From Brevipalpus yothersi (Eukaryota > Arthropoda > Arachnida > Trombidiformes > Tenuipalpidae), in contig QZCP01000299.1 of assembly GCA_003956705.1 (NCBI GenBank), forward strand, positions 1 to 57,020: DNA of 57,020 bases. The letters run 5' to 3'. The notes beneath the pieces were generated by a model that had not been told where the DNA came from, did no database searches, and was given only the letters and a program-made list of their open reading frames with translations. Below are positions 27,492 through 40,094 of the stretch, piece by piece; within the stretch, counting starts at the first letter, position 1; the number at the start of each line of letters is the position of its first letter. The position numbers and the translations under genes were made by a program.

Positions 27492-27803
27492 CTAGTAGGA
27501 GGCTGATGTTTGGCGAATAAGATGTGCTCTCACTATGATCCGTCATTTCACTCTCTTTCTTTCCATGACTTATACACACTTTTCGTGTTTCATGCCTCAG
27601 CATCCCAGGTAGCTGGAAGAGAGTGAGAGAGAGAGAGAGAGGAAGATGAAGTAAGAAGAGGAACCTGAAAGATGGAGAAGAAGAAGAATATATCAAAATG
27701 ATGATCACTTGGAGAGGGTATAAGTAACATTTTTTGAAGAGAGAAGCTGTCTTCCATCTCCATTTGCATTTTAACCAAAATGTTGTAAGATTAAGAAGCT
27801 GTG

Positions 27804-27832
27804 AAGAGAGAGAGAGAGAGAGAGAGAGAGAG
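27804..27832. repeat. (GA)n microsatellite
   Basis: GA run of about 29 bases. Confidence 0.95.
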
Positions 27833-28057
27833 CAGCAATCAATTTGATGGAGAAATAAACCAGCTTGAAGCATGATCTTGGATTTTGGTTCTGATTTTTT
27901 GATGACTTAACTTGCATCCCTCTTGATTCCCTTCATCCTTTTCTCGCATGTTTCCCGCATCTTATCCACTACATTATCATCTTAAATTTCTTACAACAGA
28001 TTTAGTCACTCTCATGTCTGAGTAATATTTTAAATTTCAATCATCCAAAGGATCACA

Positions 28058-28300
28058 ATGGTTGAAGAAAATAGAAGCCAAAATAATGAACCCGAGAACA
28101 ACGTTCTATCACAAGTAGTCCCTGGTTCGAGAAACAAAAGATCACGATTGGAAAGTGAGAGCGATGGAAGCGATACCAGCATTGCCTCCAATGATGATGA
28201 AGCTACCGATGCGACAACAGTAAAAGCAAGCAAGAAAATGGTCCACCGCAAGAAAGCTGCTGATACCAAAAAATCTCTACCAAAAAAATCAAAGAAATAA
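28058..28300 (+). CDS. Possible small protein, 80 residues, unrecognised
   Basis: ATG-initiated frame with a purine at -3 and G at +4 (good Kozak context), an in-frame stop 27 bases upstream and a TAA directly after. The product is strongly biased: Asn/Glu-rich N-terminus, an acidic Ser/Asp segment at about 31-50 (SESDGSDTSI, NDDEATD), and a Lys-rich C-terminus (KKMVHRKKAADTKKSLPKKSKK minus its first residues) that could be a nuclear localisation signal. It has no GA/CT tract, unlike nearly all other open frames outside the NET gene. A possible splice acceptor (pyrimidine-rich, ending CAG at 27997-27999) lies 58 bases upstream and an AATAAA at 28583-28588 downstream. It could be a small nuclear protein gene, one exon of a larger gene, a fragment of a mobile-element ORF, or chance. 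I do not recognise the family. Confidence 0.4.
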   Translation: MVEENRSQNNEPENNVLSQVVPGSRNKRSRLESESDGSDTSIASNDDEATDATTVKASKKMVHRKKAADTKKSLPKKSKK

Positions 28301-28427
28301 TGTCATTTAAACAATTATAATCACAACAAAATTCCTTTTACGTATCACTATTCCCAGATTTATACGTTTATTCAAGAAAATTACTCCTACCTGAACATAA
28401 ATTTTTTGTATATCTCCTTTACTCTAG

Positions 28428-28533
28428 ATGAAGTGATCTACCGGAAACGGGGTTTGCATTCGACAGGGGCAAACTCTTACTGGAGTGGACCCACGAAGAC
28501 AAACCATCACTCATCTCTTTCCCACTTTTTCTA
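28428..28533 (+). other. Possible exon-like island
   Basis: A short, less AT-rich stretch directly after a good-looking 3' splice site (T-rich tract ending TCTAG at 28423-28427). One frame is open from the acceptor to a TAA near 28530 and gives a mixed protein-like composition (beginning EVIYRKRGLHST). An internal hairpin, GTTTGC paired with GCAAAC, is also present. Exon, structured RNA or chance are all possible. Confidence 0.2.
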
Positions 28534-30147
28534 AATCACCTCTTTCTTACCTTTCCCTGATGTATCTACATCATTATACAATAATAAATCACATAGACTG
28601 GGCTACTTGCCACTACATTTTTTCTCTCTCTCTCCTACTTTATCATTTCCCCCTTAAACTCATGCTCGTGAACTGAATTTGATGAGGATGCTGTGTCTGC
28701 CTGTAAATAAATATGCTCACCAGAATGTGTGTATTTTGCCTGCGAAATGAGATGAGCGAGAAGAATCTTTCGCAATTAATTTGACAAGATGAAAAGTGTT
28801 TGTCTCTCCATTCTATCCTCCTTCAGTTTTCAGCATCACTTCTTCATCTTTCATCATCGTGATCCCAAAAAATTAAGCATAATCCGGATTCAGGGAGAGA
28901 AAGAAGATGGAAAACTGAGAAGATGTAAAATTTGGATTGAAAGTAAGATGCTGTGGATAAGATCATGTATCAAGATTTTGGAATGACAAACTGTGTGATG
29001 TATAAGATCAAGAGCTACTTTCGGGAAAGTTGAGAAAGATTCGGTGTATCATATGATGATGTGGAAAAAGTTCAATGATGTTCATAGTGATTTTCAAATA
29101 CATGTATAATGGAACTAGCGGCATTTTTCGAATTGTATACGAGAAATAAGTGTGTGAGATCAAGTAAAGAAGATGAGGATGAAGGGTAAATAGAGAAAGA
29201 TTTGCTATACAATGGTAAACTGATTTGTATTAGTTGTGTGACTAAACTGATTGGATTATTGCCTCAACAATGGCATGCAATTTTAGCTCTTAACGTCTTG
29301 TGTGTATGTGGATGTGTGTATGTTTGTATTTCGTGAATGATCTGGAAGAGTGGAAGACTGCATCATGATGCTGGCAAAAGAATAGGATGGAGAGATAAGG
29401 AAAATCTCTTTTCTTTTCGCTTACTGATACAAGAAAGAGAAAGAAAGAGAGAGGCAGAGAGAAGAATGTGAGATGTGTAAAAGATGTGGATCACACAGAA
29501 TGTGCGAGTAAAGTGAGTGAATCAATAAGATGAATGGATTGTGAGTGGCTAATTTACTCGTAATTAACTTCAGGTCCACTAATTTGACTATCATTGATCA
29601 AGGGAAGAGAGAGAGAGGCAAAAGAGGAGGATAAAGAAGAATAAAAGCTGTCTCGACCATGAACACATGATTTGTGATCTTCTAATCAAGATTAAGGCCA
29701 ATCGAAGGCCAACACATGTGAAGGTTGATTCCCCTTTCCTTTCTTCTTCTTTCCTCTCTATCCCTCTCCTCATCCTTCTTCATCTTCATCTTCTTTTTCT
29801 TCTCTCCCATCTTCATTTGAGTCACCTCTCTTCTTTTTCTTCCTCTTCTCTGGTCAAAATTCTGGTGATTACATCTATCCTGGGGGCATGAAGCAAAAAA
29901 GGTGACAAGCAGTCTCTCTCTCTAGGATTTAAATTGAGGATTAAAGAATAAAAAAAAATGGACAAGTAAGAAAGAGTTTTCAACTGTCTACATCTTGTTG
30001 CTCATTTTTGACAGGTTGAAGAAGATAGCAGGTAGTATTTAACCAGAAAAAAGAGGTAGAATGATATTTTATGGAAGATTAATTATAATGTCGATAATCT
30101 TGATTCAAGATGTGATTATTGTCCAGTAAGAAGATTTGTAAGAAAAT

Positions 30148-30150
<3 letters not shown>

Positions 30151-30202
<52 letters not shown>
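30151..30202. repeat. (GA)n microsatellite
   Basis: Pure GA run of about 52 bases. Confidence 0.96.
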
Positions 30203-30209
<7 letters not shown>

Positions 30210-32315
30210 AGAGAGGAAGAAAGAAAAAATGATAATGAAAGGACGTCCTCCGGATGATGGATTGATGAGGGTCATAATCGGATGGTCTGTCCATGATTGC
30301 TTTTATTTTTAATACCGATTAAATCCAGTTAATGCATAAATTCACATTCACATGAGATGTACATCATCATATCTTGGGTAGCAAGAAAAAAATTGCCGTC
30401 TCAAAAGATAATGAATTGATATTTTGATGATATCCATATCAACCAGGCAAAGAATCGAGACCTGAGAAAAAGATCAATTTCGAAATTATAACGCTAAAAG
30501 GCAAGAGTATAAGAGGATATGAGAAAAATTGTCATACATGTATCAATTCATTACATCTTTGGCTGATAACTTATTACTTATACATTTGCCAACGATTATT
30601 AACGTAAATCTTGTGAGTCAATCTTGTGAGTGTTGATGATGGAATATTTTTTCATGTTTAAATTGAAATTGGAACTTTCATGATGATTTCTATCAGCATA
30701 CTGATTCATCAAACTGTCCACAAGTGCAGCGGCATTCGAAATGTATTCCGCGTTCTAAGCTTAATGCTGAGTATGATCATTCTGATAGGTTTGCCGCTGT
30801 TGAAAGATTGCCATTTCGGATAAAACGATGAATCTGATACTCATCTATTAGCCAATATCACTAGCTACTTAAAAGAGAGAGAGAAAGAGAATACACTTTT
30901 GACCTCAGTCGTATTTCTGCCTGGAAGACATAAGATTGATAGAATATTTATATACATTATTTTCGTTCCTAATCGTTTAGGTGCTTATTTACAAATTGAC
31001 TTCCCACACATATTCACATTCACACACACACATTGATTGAGAAGTGGATTTTTTTCTTCGGTACGATACTTGATTGAAAGTTAAGTCAAACTATTGACTA
31101 GAATGCTCCATCTTCTATTGGGATGGAATAGGAAGAATTTGTGAAATTTTATCATCAAACTTGAACTGCCTTGGAGGCTGCTTTTCGAAATACACTTGGT
31201 TTGCCAATATTTCGAAATTTTTTGCTCTCATTTTGTATCATCTGTCAGAATATTCAACGCTCTCAGTGGATGTATCGCCAGAATTGCAAGTATGTTCCAT
31301 AGGATTTGAACTAGATTCATCGCTTCAACTTCGTTGGTGTTTGCAAAACTTTTCTTTTGATCAGTTTCAATCAATAAATGATCCATCATTTCATAGGTTG
31401 AATTCAATGGATGCAATATGTTGTAGTAAATATACACTAGAATTGATACTTTGGGAATTCCCGGTAACATCAACAATAAAATTTTGCCTTGATTTTGTCA
31501 CAATCATTGTCCCTAATTGTCACTCCTTCGTACAACTGGCGACACTTTTCCAGACTTTGATTTGATTCGATTCGATTTGTTTCTATGTGAAAATATACAT
31601 CCACCGTGACTCCAGTAATTGACTGTCTTGAGTCATTTCTCAATCCTTTTATCTATATGGATGCTGTATGCTTGATTCAAAACTGGCAAACAATCGATTC
31701 AAATGTAACGAGAAGAGGACACATCAAGGAGTGAAAACATTGTGATACATCAGTTTCAAGTGGATTCTGTCTGAATTGATTGAACATGAATACTTTGTAA
31801 ATTAACGTTGACGAGCTCAATGAGATGGAGTGAAGTGAGTTGAATCATTTACAATATGTGTTTATTGCCTTCACTTTCCTCATCACTTTCAATCATCTCT
31901 TTATCGATCTTAAATTTTGATCGATTCGGTGTAAGAATAAGTGTGTAAGCGTGTGTGTACGAGTAGATAGAAAAAAATCATCTGAAACCAATTTATTGGA
32001 CACTTTATAATGTCTTCCACTCACTTCGTTCTTGGCTCTCAATTGATCAATCAACTTTCATTCCAAAAGTCATAAGATTGAGAGAAGGTCCAACAATATG
32101 GCTACAAATTTCGATAGTGTGTCAATATGTTCATTAGATTGCATTATTTTTCTGGGCAATTTATTAAGATAAACAATGCTTAACGCACTCACAATCAAAG
32201 AACAAAATGGTTTTGATGGATTGAAAATTCAGCAAGCACACAAAAAATTTCTACCAGCTTGTTATGAAATTCGAGACCTAAAAGCCTTAAATTTGGACAA
32301 AAATGAGAGAATAGC

Positions 32316-32325
32316 AAGAGAGAGA

Positions 32326-32359
<34 letters not shown>
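32316..32359. repeat. (GA)n microsatellite, one interruption
   Basis: GA run with a single C at 32338. Confidence 0.95.
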
Positions 32360-32630
32360 ATACAAGAGAATCAAGCAATTCAATGTGATTACTCGGATAG
32401 AGTGTTCAATTGTTTGGAACACAAAAAACATCGGAAAAAGATTTTCTCTCTCCCTCTCTTTCTTTTTCTTTCTCTCTTTCCTTATTCCACACTTAAATTG
32501 TATTCACAATTTAAAGGTTTCATTCTCCAGTGTCCATCAGAGGTTGTTTACCTTCCATTCGGCTTAACAACAGCAGCATCAGAATGTATATGTACCTGAT
32601 TCCAGCTGATTAGTTAAAGCCATGTCCATC

Positions 32631-32636
<6 letters not shown>

Positions 32637-32691
<55 letters not shown>
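32637..32691. repeat. (CT)n microsatellite
   Basis: Pure CT run of about 55 bases. It ends in TTTTCCACAG and so resembles an extreme polypyrimidine tract before a splice acceptor, but no coding exon follows. Confidence 0.96.
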
Positions 32692-32694
<3 letters not shown>

Positions 32695-34686
32695 CCACAG
32701 GCTATTGTGAAAATTCACATGCTTTCATGGATACTCGAGAGAGAGAGAAAAAATTTTGGCCAATTTTTTTCTTCCACCAGAAAGGTTCAGTAAGAACACA
32801 CACATTTCCGTCAATGTTAAGTGACCACAGCGAATATTGAGGAGGAGGAGAAGAAGAAGGAGGAAGGCGAAAGAGAGGATCGAGAGAGAGAGAAAGTTTT
32901 GCCGCGCTTCAGAGGTCTTGAATTTCTGTGACCTGATGCCGAACCACTGGCACGTCTATGGTCACCTCAGAGAGAACTTTTTTTTCACTTCTCAATGGCT
33001 ATGTTTCGGTGAAAATTTTCAACCGGAAAATCGTCTCAACAGGCCATTGGCATCCTTTCTGGTTAGGAGAGAGAGATGTGCTTGTATATATACCGAAGAC
33101 CGAAGATGAGAGTGGAGGCCGAACTGGAGAGAGAGAAAAAAAGTGGGAACCCAAAGTGAATTCAATTGTGTCTGTGATCCGAGAAAGAAGAAGAAGAAGA
33201 GAAAGAATAAAAGAAAAACAGAATCATCTCATGGTCTGAATCATATGAAAAGAAAGAAAAAGATGGTTAAGAAAAGTGCTAGAAAAGGAAAAGAATAGAT
33301 CGGCTCATTGGATTGGCGAAAGGCTGTGTAATTCACCATTTCAGAGCAATGATTTACTCCGATTCGGTTCAATACAGCACACACACATACATACATACAT
33401 AGTCCTTGTGTTCTCAGGCCATTTGAGGCCATGTATATATATACACATACTATTTGAAATGGAACTGTAGCTGTGTGAGAAGTGGAAATAAAGTAAGCAA
33501 ATTGAATGGTCATCAGGCCTGCCGGACGTCTTCCCGAAAATGGCTAAGCGTTTTTCCAATGTGTGGCCTTAATCATTGTCGGTTGACTTTGGCAGCTCTC
33601 TCTCTTTCTCTCTCTCTTTGTCAATCTATCACCAAAATTGTCCAGGATCCATCGACTGGTTGTTTGAGCCATAAATTTGACGGTTCCTCTCACGTCCTCT
33701 GTCTTCCTTACTGAAGCCATCATTGGGTTAGTTTGCCGATCCATTTGTTAGCCTTGTTTGCTGATGAGAGAGTAAGAAGAATAACGGAAAAGATGGAAAG
33801 AGCGAGAGGGAGAGAGAGGGAGAGAGAAGAGGAAGATGGAAAAAGTCAAAAGTGATAAAGTTCCAGAAAAAAAGTAAAGAGATTGCCAGAACATAGCATT
33901 GAACAGTCCTGTGTTTTTACTCCACTTGACAGCCGCCAAGATTGTATCTTTCTTTCTTTCTGGCAAAGATCAATAAGTTACAAAACGAATTGGACATTCG
34001 ATGATAGCTCTGTCGCGTCCCAACAATTGGCCGGACAGAGTAGAGTGACCAAAGGTCCTGGGGCTATGTGTTTTGTGTGTGGAAGGAAAGAGGTTTGAGC
34101 GGAGGGAAGAGGAAGGGAAGGGAAGAAGAAGAGTGAGAAAAGATAAGAAATGATTATGGCCAAAATTTGTGAAGTCAAGAGATTAGCTTCAAAAGTCAAA
34201 AGGTTAGATAAAGTGGAACAAGTTCACATGAGTTTTTGGTGGATCCAAAGAGGAGGAAAAATTTATCATGATTCTTTGAATTTGAAAATATGTAGACTAG
34301 GGAAAGAGTGAGAAAGAGAGGAAGAGCGTGAATATTATCATGTACTTTGTGGTAGCCATAAATTCTGTTCCAGAATGTGAGAGAATTCTTTTCTGCTGAT
34401 CTGGACCTGCCAGCCTTGTTTGTATGATTTCAGTTTTTTTTTGACATACAAACACAAATTTGAGAAGACAGATAAATTTTCAAAATTGTCTTGGTAATAT
34501 CAAAAGAATTCCAAAGAAATTTAAAATTTTCACACCAAAGTGGAAAGTGAAAGAAGTTCATTCATATTTTCTCTTTTTATTTTTCCCGCCATCAGAATGC
34601 AAAAAGCTTCTTATTCTTTATCCAAAAGTCACCGGAAAAAGAATACCATCCGACAAATAAAGAGAACCCAAGAGTAGATGGATGAT

Positions 34687-34689
<3 letters not shown>

Positions 34690-34741
<52 letters not shown>
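34690..34741. repeat. (GA)n microsatellite
   Basis: Pure GA run of about 52 bases. Confidence 0.96.
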
Positions 34742-34744
<3 letters not shown>

Positions 34745-35685
34745 AAAAAAAATTGTTCCTAGAAAAAGAAGATGAAAAATGTTGATAACATTGTGGGATG
34801 GATGAGCTTCGGCAAGAAAAGAAAGGAAAGAAGAAGAAATGGTGGAGAACAAGAAAGAAGAATATAAGAAGAGAGCTAAAATTGATGGAGAATATATAGT
34901 GGAAGACAAAGAGATGAGGAAGAGAAGATGGATGATTCCTGTATAGAACCGTTAAGGTCGCTACTACCGTTACGCTGTCAAGGTCCACACTGGTTACAAA
35001 GACTATCCATCATGTGCTCTCTCTCTTTCTCTCTTTCTCTCTCTCTCTTGAATGATGCTCTACTGTTTGCTCTGCCGTTTGCTTGATTGTCCGAGTAAAG
35101 TTAATCATTCATTCATAAATTTGATCACTACTACAACTACTACTGCTACAAGATACTAGAGAGGAAGAAAGATGCAACCATATGATCGTCACTCGTCGAG
35201 TCGCTCAAATGAAGATGAAAGATGATCTTGGATGAGAGAGAGGCTGAGAGGGAGAGAAAATTTTTATGGTGAGAAACAGAGAGAAAGAGAGAAAGAGGGA
35301 GAGAGAGAAATTCGAATACATCATTCAGATCCGTTTTGACAGCTTACAGAGCCATTGGCAAAGAGAGTAGGAGAAAAGCGATACAAGAAGAAGAAGATGA
35401 AGATGAAGAAGATGAAGATGGAGGAGAAAGCGGTAAAAGGCTAGAGAGGAGAGATCCAAATTTGCGTTTAGACAAGCTATATGTTACGTTCAAATGGATC
35501 ATGGGCCGCTCTTGTCAGAGTGATGCTGTGTGTGTGTGTGTGAAGAAATAAAGGCAAGAAAAAGAGAGACTGCACTCACATCACTTCATCCTTTACCTTC
35601 TCTTTTTCTCCATCTTTCTCCATTGACTTGGATGGATGTTGTGTTTCTATCTTGACTTCATGTTCACGATCCATGGCATTTGAAC

Positions 35686-35708
35686 AACACACACACACAC
35701 ACACACAT
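35686..35708. repeat. (CA)n microsatellite
   Basis: Pure CA run followed by GAAAGA-type purine sequence. Confidence 0.9.
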
Positions 35709-36516
35709 AGAGAAAGGGAAAGAGAAAGAGAAAGAGAGCGGATGAAGTGCGAAGAAGAATATTTTACCTTTTTCCGATGCCAGCCAAATGATGATAAATG
35801 GTCTGTATACGATCCTCTGTTCTCGTTTGGATGAATTTCTCAAACTTTTCGCTTCCTCCACTCTAATCTCTGGATCTCTCTCTCTCTCTTTCTCTTTCTA
35901 TTCCATTGGTCCATGGATGTTTGAGGCCTCTCTCACGAGAAAGAGGCTCAAGTCTATTTTGGCTTTCCACTCAAAATCATCCATCGATCGTAGATCATGA
36001 TAACCGATTGAACCATTCATCATCTCGATAATCGGCTTCCATCATCTTGCAGCATCTTGGAGGAGGAAGATGATGAGGGGGAGTAGAGATGAAAGACAAG
36101 GTAAAAGACTGTGGACCTGAAGTGGCTAAAAATGTGTGCGTTCATTTGTGTGTGGTTATCTCTACTGTATGTATGTTCGATTATTCTAGCCGCAAAATCA
36201 TTTCGTTCAATCATGCTTTCTGTTGCCAAAAAGATGGGAAGAGAAAAAAAAAGATGAACGAATACACACAATAATGAAAGCAAAACACTCATTATCCAAT
36301 CAGATGATCTTGTCTGGATGGTGAGGAAAGTGGAAGATGAATGAAGATGACGATCGTGTTGTGAAGTCATTCAATGCTCATCGTCTCCAAGAATGTTTCA
36401 AAATGAATTCTCACTGATTACCAATCGAGAATGTGCTATAGTTGGATGTTGGGTAAATGGACCAAGAGATCACTCAAGTTGTCAATTTTTTCCATCTCCT
36501 TTCAAACTATTCACTC

Positions 36517-36518
<2 letters not shown>

Positions 36519-36593
<75 letters not shown>
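36519..36593. repeat. (CT)n microsatellite
   Basis: Pure CT run of about 75 bases, followed by a short CGCGCG-like motif. Confidence 0.97.
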
Positions 36594-36596
<3 letters not shown>

Positions 36597-36923
36597 GCGC
36601 GCTAAACTCATCAACAACTGCGTGTGTACAAAAGCCAAATGATTGGCTTAATTTGCTTCTATGTTATTGTTGCCCGAACCACGATGAATTTGGCCTGCGG
36701 TCGATGGATTGTGATCTTGGATCAAGTCACCCATTGAGGGTGAAAGAGAGAGAGCTCAACATGTCATTAGAGCTCCATTTGACACACAACTTTGCTTCCT
36801 CGCTTGATTCGATCACCAGGCCATCAGACAGCCGCTGGGTTTCTCTCTCTTACTCTCTTACTCTCTTTCTCTATGGAACGCTTGTATACTTTATGAATGA
36901 ATGTGTCCTACTGTGTGACAGGA

Positions 36924-36970
36924 TCTCTCTCTCTCTCTCTCATCATGACAAGGAGAGAGAGAGAGAGAGA
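36924..36970. repeat. Perfect (CT)9/(GA)9 hairpin
   Basis: (TC)9 at 36924-36941 and (GA)9 at 36953-36970 are exact reverse complements, separated by an 11-base loop (ATCATGACAAG). Confidence 0.9.
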
Positions 36971-37164
36971 CAGTATATATACCTCGGACTCTGTTTTTGA
37001 GGCCACCATTCAGTGGGCCACCGACGCCGCCTTCCTGTCACTTGCATTTCAAGTGGCCAAAGAATATTTCTTCAGCTTTTCCGATGTATTTTATTTCATT
37101 CATTCTCCTAATGATGATGGGTGCCACAATCAGGAGGGCCAAAGAAGTGGATATCCGAGTGGAA

Positions 37165-37167
<3 letters not shown>

Positions 37168-37229
<62 letters not shown>
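37168..37229. repeat. (GA)n microsatellite
   Basis: Pure GA run of about 62 bases. Confidence 0.97.
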
Positions 37230-37231
<2 letters not shown>

Positions 37232-37933
37232 TGATCGAGGATGGAGGGCCAAGAAGTTGGTTATGAAGAGGGAAAACACATCATGTTGTGATTTCTTTTT
37301 GTCATTTCGCGTGGCTTGAGAATATTCCGGTGTGAATATCTCGTTTGAATTGTGTGGTTCAAAGTGGGTGGAAGCGGAATGATTGAGAGAGCAAGAATAC
37401 ATCAAACATGAAAGAAATGTATTGGAAATGAGTGAGTAAATGAACAGAATAGAATAAATGTTGAACGTCAAATAAAAGAATGATAAAAAAGATGAAAATT
37501 AGTGTGTTTTCAGCTCTTTCACCAGTAATACTCATTTTCTATCATGATTAAGATGAAGAGAGCGTTAAAATATTTGGCTGGTTTGAACAAGTTCTGCTTG
37601 CTATTCCTCTTTTTACTGTCAAATGTGTGACATGAGAGTAGGAAAGAAAGAGCTTTATTGAGAAGCGATATTCATAGCTACAGCTATGTATATAAGTGAT
37701 GAGTAAAATGATGATGAAAAGAGAAAAATACAAAATTTTCTGGCCACAATAGAGGAGAGTGTTAAAGAGGCCGGCAGTGGAGAAGAAGAAAAAGAAGAAG
37801 ATGGAAAGAAGAGGAGGAGGGATGCGGGCAGACAGAAGCCCATCACTTTTGACAATGGCCTGTGAAAATCATCCATTTCAGTGAGAAATAGTACTAGTAG
37901 CAATAAGTTTGATGATCCCATCTACAGGGAACG

Positions 37934-37935
<2 letters not shown>

Positions 37936-37992
<57 letters not shown>
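37936..37992. repeat. (GA)n microsatellite
   Basis: Pure GA run of about 57 bases. Confidence 0.97.
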
Positions 37993-40056
37993 CATCATTT
38001 TATCTCACTTGGGGAGCTGTAAAATGATGACAACATCCAACCTTGTTCTCCCAATCATCCTCTTTCTTTTTGACGTTCTTTCTCTCTTTCTCCAGCCCAT
38101 CGGCTGATTGAGTTTAATACAGTTAACAGGGCATCTATAGTGGTGGTGAGTACATGCATCTTACTTATGGAGGGGTGGCCAACATGATGGCCTACTAGGC
38201 TATCATCGACAATTGAGTGAGAAGAGGAAGATGGCAGATGAAGAGAGAGAGAGAAAGATATGGTGGCATTCATATTGTGTCATATACAGCGGCAATGATC
38301 GACAATCAGAGACACAATTTTTGTTATAACTTTTAGTTTCATAGCCTGACAGATATTACTTTACGATCGTTTCACTACTATACACTTTCGCTATTTTTTG
38401 CAATGTATTGCCTTTCATTGCTTTTCCTTATTTTCTTTGCTCACACTTTTTTATTCCAATCGCTTTATTGCCTCCATACCATGGTGAACACACATACATA
38501 CCGCTCTCTCTCTCTTCTCTTCTCTTCTCTTCATCTGCCATGTCCTTTTTTCCAGCTACGTAGGGCCAGGAATATATCACAATATCATCTGGTTGAAGTT
38601 TTCGTCTTACACAGACAAATAACCACTTGCTCAAGTGTCAGAAATATCAAAGCAATCTGGGAGAGAGAGAGAAAAGATAGAAGTAGCCTCTTGTAAGATA
38701 CAACATTTTGAAATTGCTTGTATTATACAATTGGTTGTACTTAAGATTTTTCCATCAGTAACAATCGAGCAAGCTTTGAGGTTCCTATGATAAGCCATCA
38801 TTATCGGTCCATTGAGAAAGTGAACCCATACCATTGACTTTGAGCACTTTCAGTCCCAGTCCAAGTATATTGCTCTAATCAATTGGTCCTCATGATTGGG
38901 AAAAAGATTGAATAATTTCAACTTTCATCGATAGCCTTGTCAAGATCTCTCTCTCTCTCTCTCTCTCAACTCTATGGAGTTTGTATACATATTCATAAAG
39001 TTGTGTGCCGTTCCAAACGCCTAGTTGATCATGTCATAGACATTGCCAACTTTCTAATAGCTCATCAAAATGATGTAGTGATGGTGATGACAGTTTTTCT
39101 CTCTCTCTCTCTCTCTCTTGATGAGCTTGTCTTTCTACTTTTTGATCTCTCTCTCTTTTTCTTTCTCTTCAATACAATATCTTTATGTATGATCACTCTG
39201 AAATGGAGCGATGGATGAAAAGGATGACAGCTCTTCATCTGTCTCTTTTCTGAAAAATATGTATTCACACACACACACACACATGATGTCTATTCTTCTT
39301 CTTTTCACAGTCTGTCTGGTTCCTAACTAAATTGAATTTTGTTTTTACTTCTCCTCCTCCGAAAGCAATTGACAAGACACCCGGCAGCAGTATAGTTTTT
39401 TTGGACAAACTTAAATACATATATGATGGAGATAAAAGATGTGATCATAACAACAATAATGAAGTTTGCACGTTCCACTGGACTCAGCAACAATCGAAAT
39501 GAATTTTTGTATGCATTCTCTGTTTCAGCTTCCAAATTTATGGATATATATCTCTCTTTTCTCTCGTGCTCTTTGTGTTCACTAAGATGCAATGGTTTCC
39601 GTTTCCGGTGAGATATAAAAGATGAGAGAGAAGAAGAAGAAGAAGAAGAGTTTATCCCACTGGCTCTTCACTTTTTTTCTTTCTCTCTCTCTCCATCATT
39701 TTGAAACATTATTACTTGATGCAGACATTCTTCTAAAGAGCATTCTTTTCAGTGTTAACTGAGCAACAAACGAGTTGGGAATACAATGGCAAGTGAAAAG
39801 AGTTTCTCTTCTTGTATCCTTTTTTATTTCGATTTTTTTCTCTCTCTCTCTCTCTCTTCCACTCTATTCTCATATATTCCAAGAATTTTTTACTCAATGA
39901 TCATGAGAATATTGTGATGGGAAAAAAGATGAGCAAGGAAAGAAAATCATCATCATTCCCATCCAATTGTAGTCATCTTGATTCATGAAAATAATGCTGA
40001 ATATCTGTTTCATAATCGCTCATGAAGAAAGTGACGTAAACTGGGCTCTAAGTGGT

Positions 40057-40059
<3 letters not shown>

Positions 40060-40092
<33 letters not shown>
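40060..40092. repeat. (GA)n microsatellite
   Basis: GA run of about 33 bases, the last long tract before the tract-free zone around the NET gene. Confidence 0.95.

Positions 40093-40094
<2 letters not shown>

Larger units (their letters stand above)
22118..27999. other. Non-coding, many short purine-rich runs
   Basis: Short GA/GAA/GGA-rich runs, TG runs and two moderate tracts near 27.1 and 27.8 kb. No gene recognised. Confidence 0.55.
28534..36518. other. Non-coding, GA-dominated
   Basis: GA/CT tracts and AT-rich DNA. Overlapping frames on both strands at 31161-31565 look somewhat protein-like but start at TTG and match nothing I know. Confidence 0.55.

Noticed and set aside
28030..28269. 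Minus-strand hydrophobic frame that looks like a membrane protein
   Set aside because: Antisense of the charged 80-codon frame (Lys/Glu/Asp codons reverse to hydrophobic ones) and begins at TTG.
31161..31565. Overlapping protein-like frames on both strands (134 and 82 codons)
   Set aside because: Both start at TTG, no motif is recognisable, and the third minus frame has several stops; an old pseudogene cannot be excluded but is not supported.
32637..32700. CT tract ending in CCACAG as a splice acceptor
   Set aside because: Looks like an acceptor only because the tract is pyrimidine; no coding exon follows.
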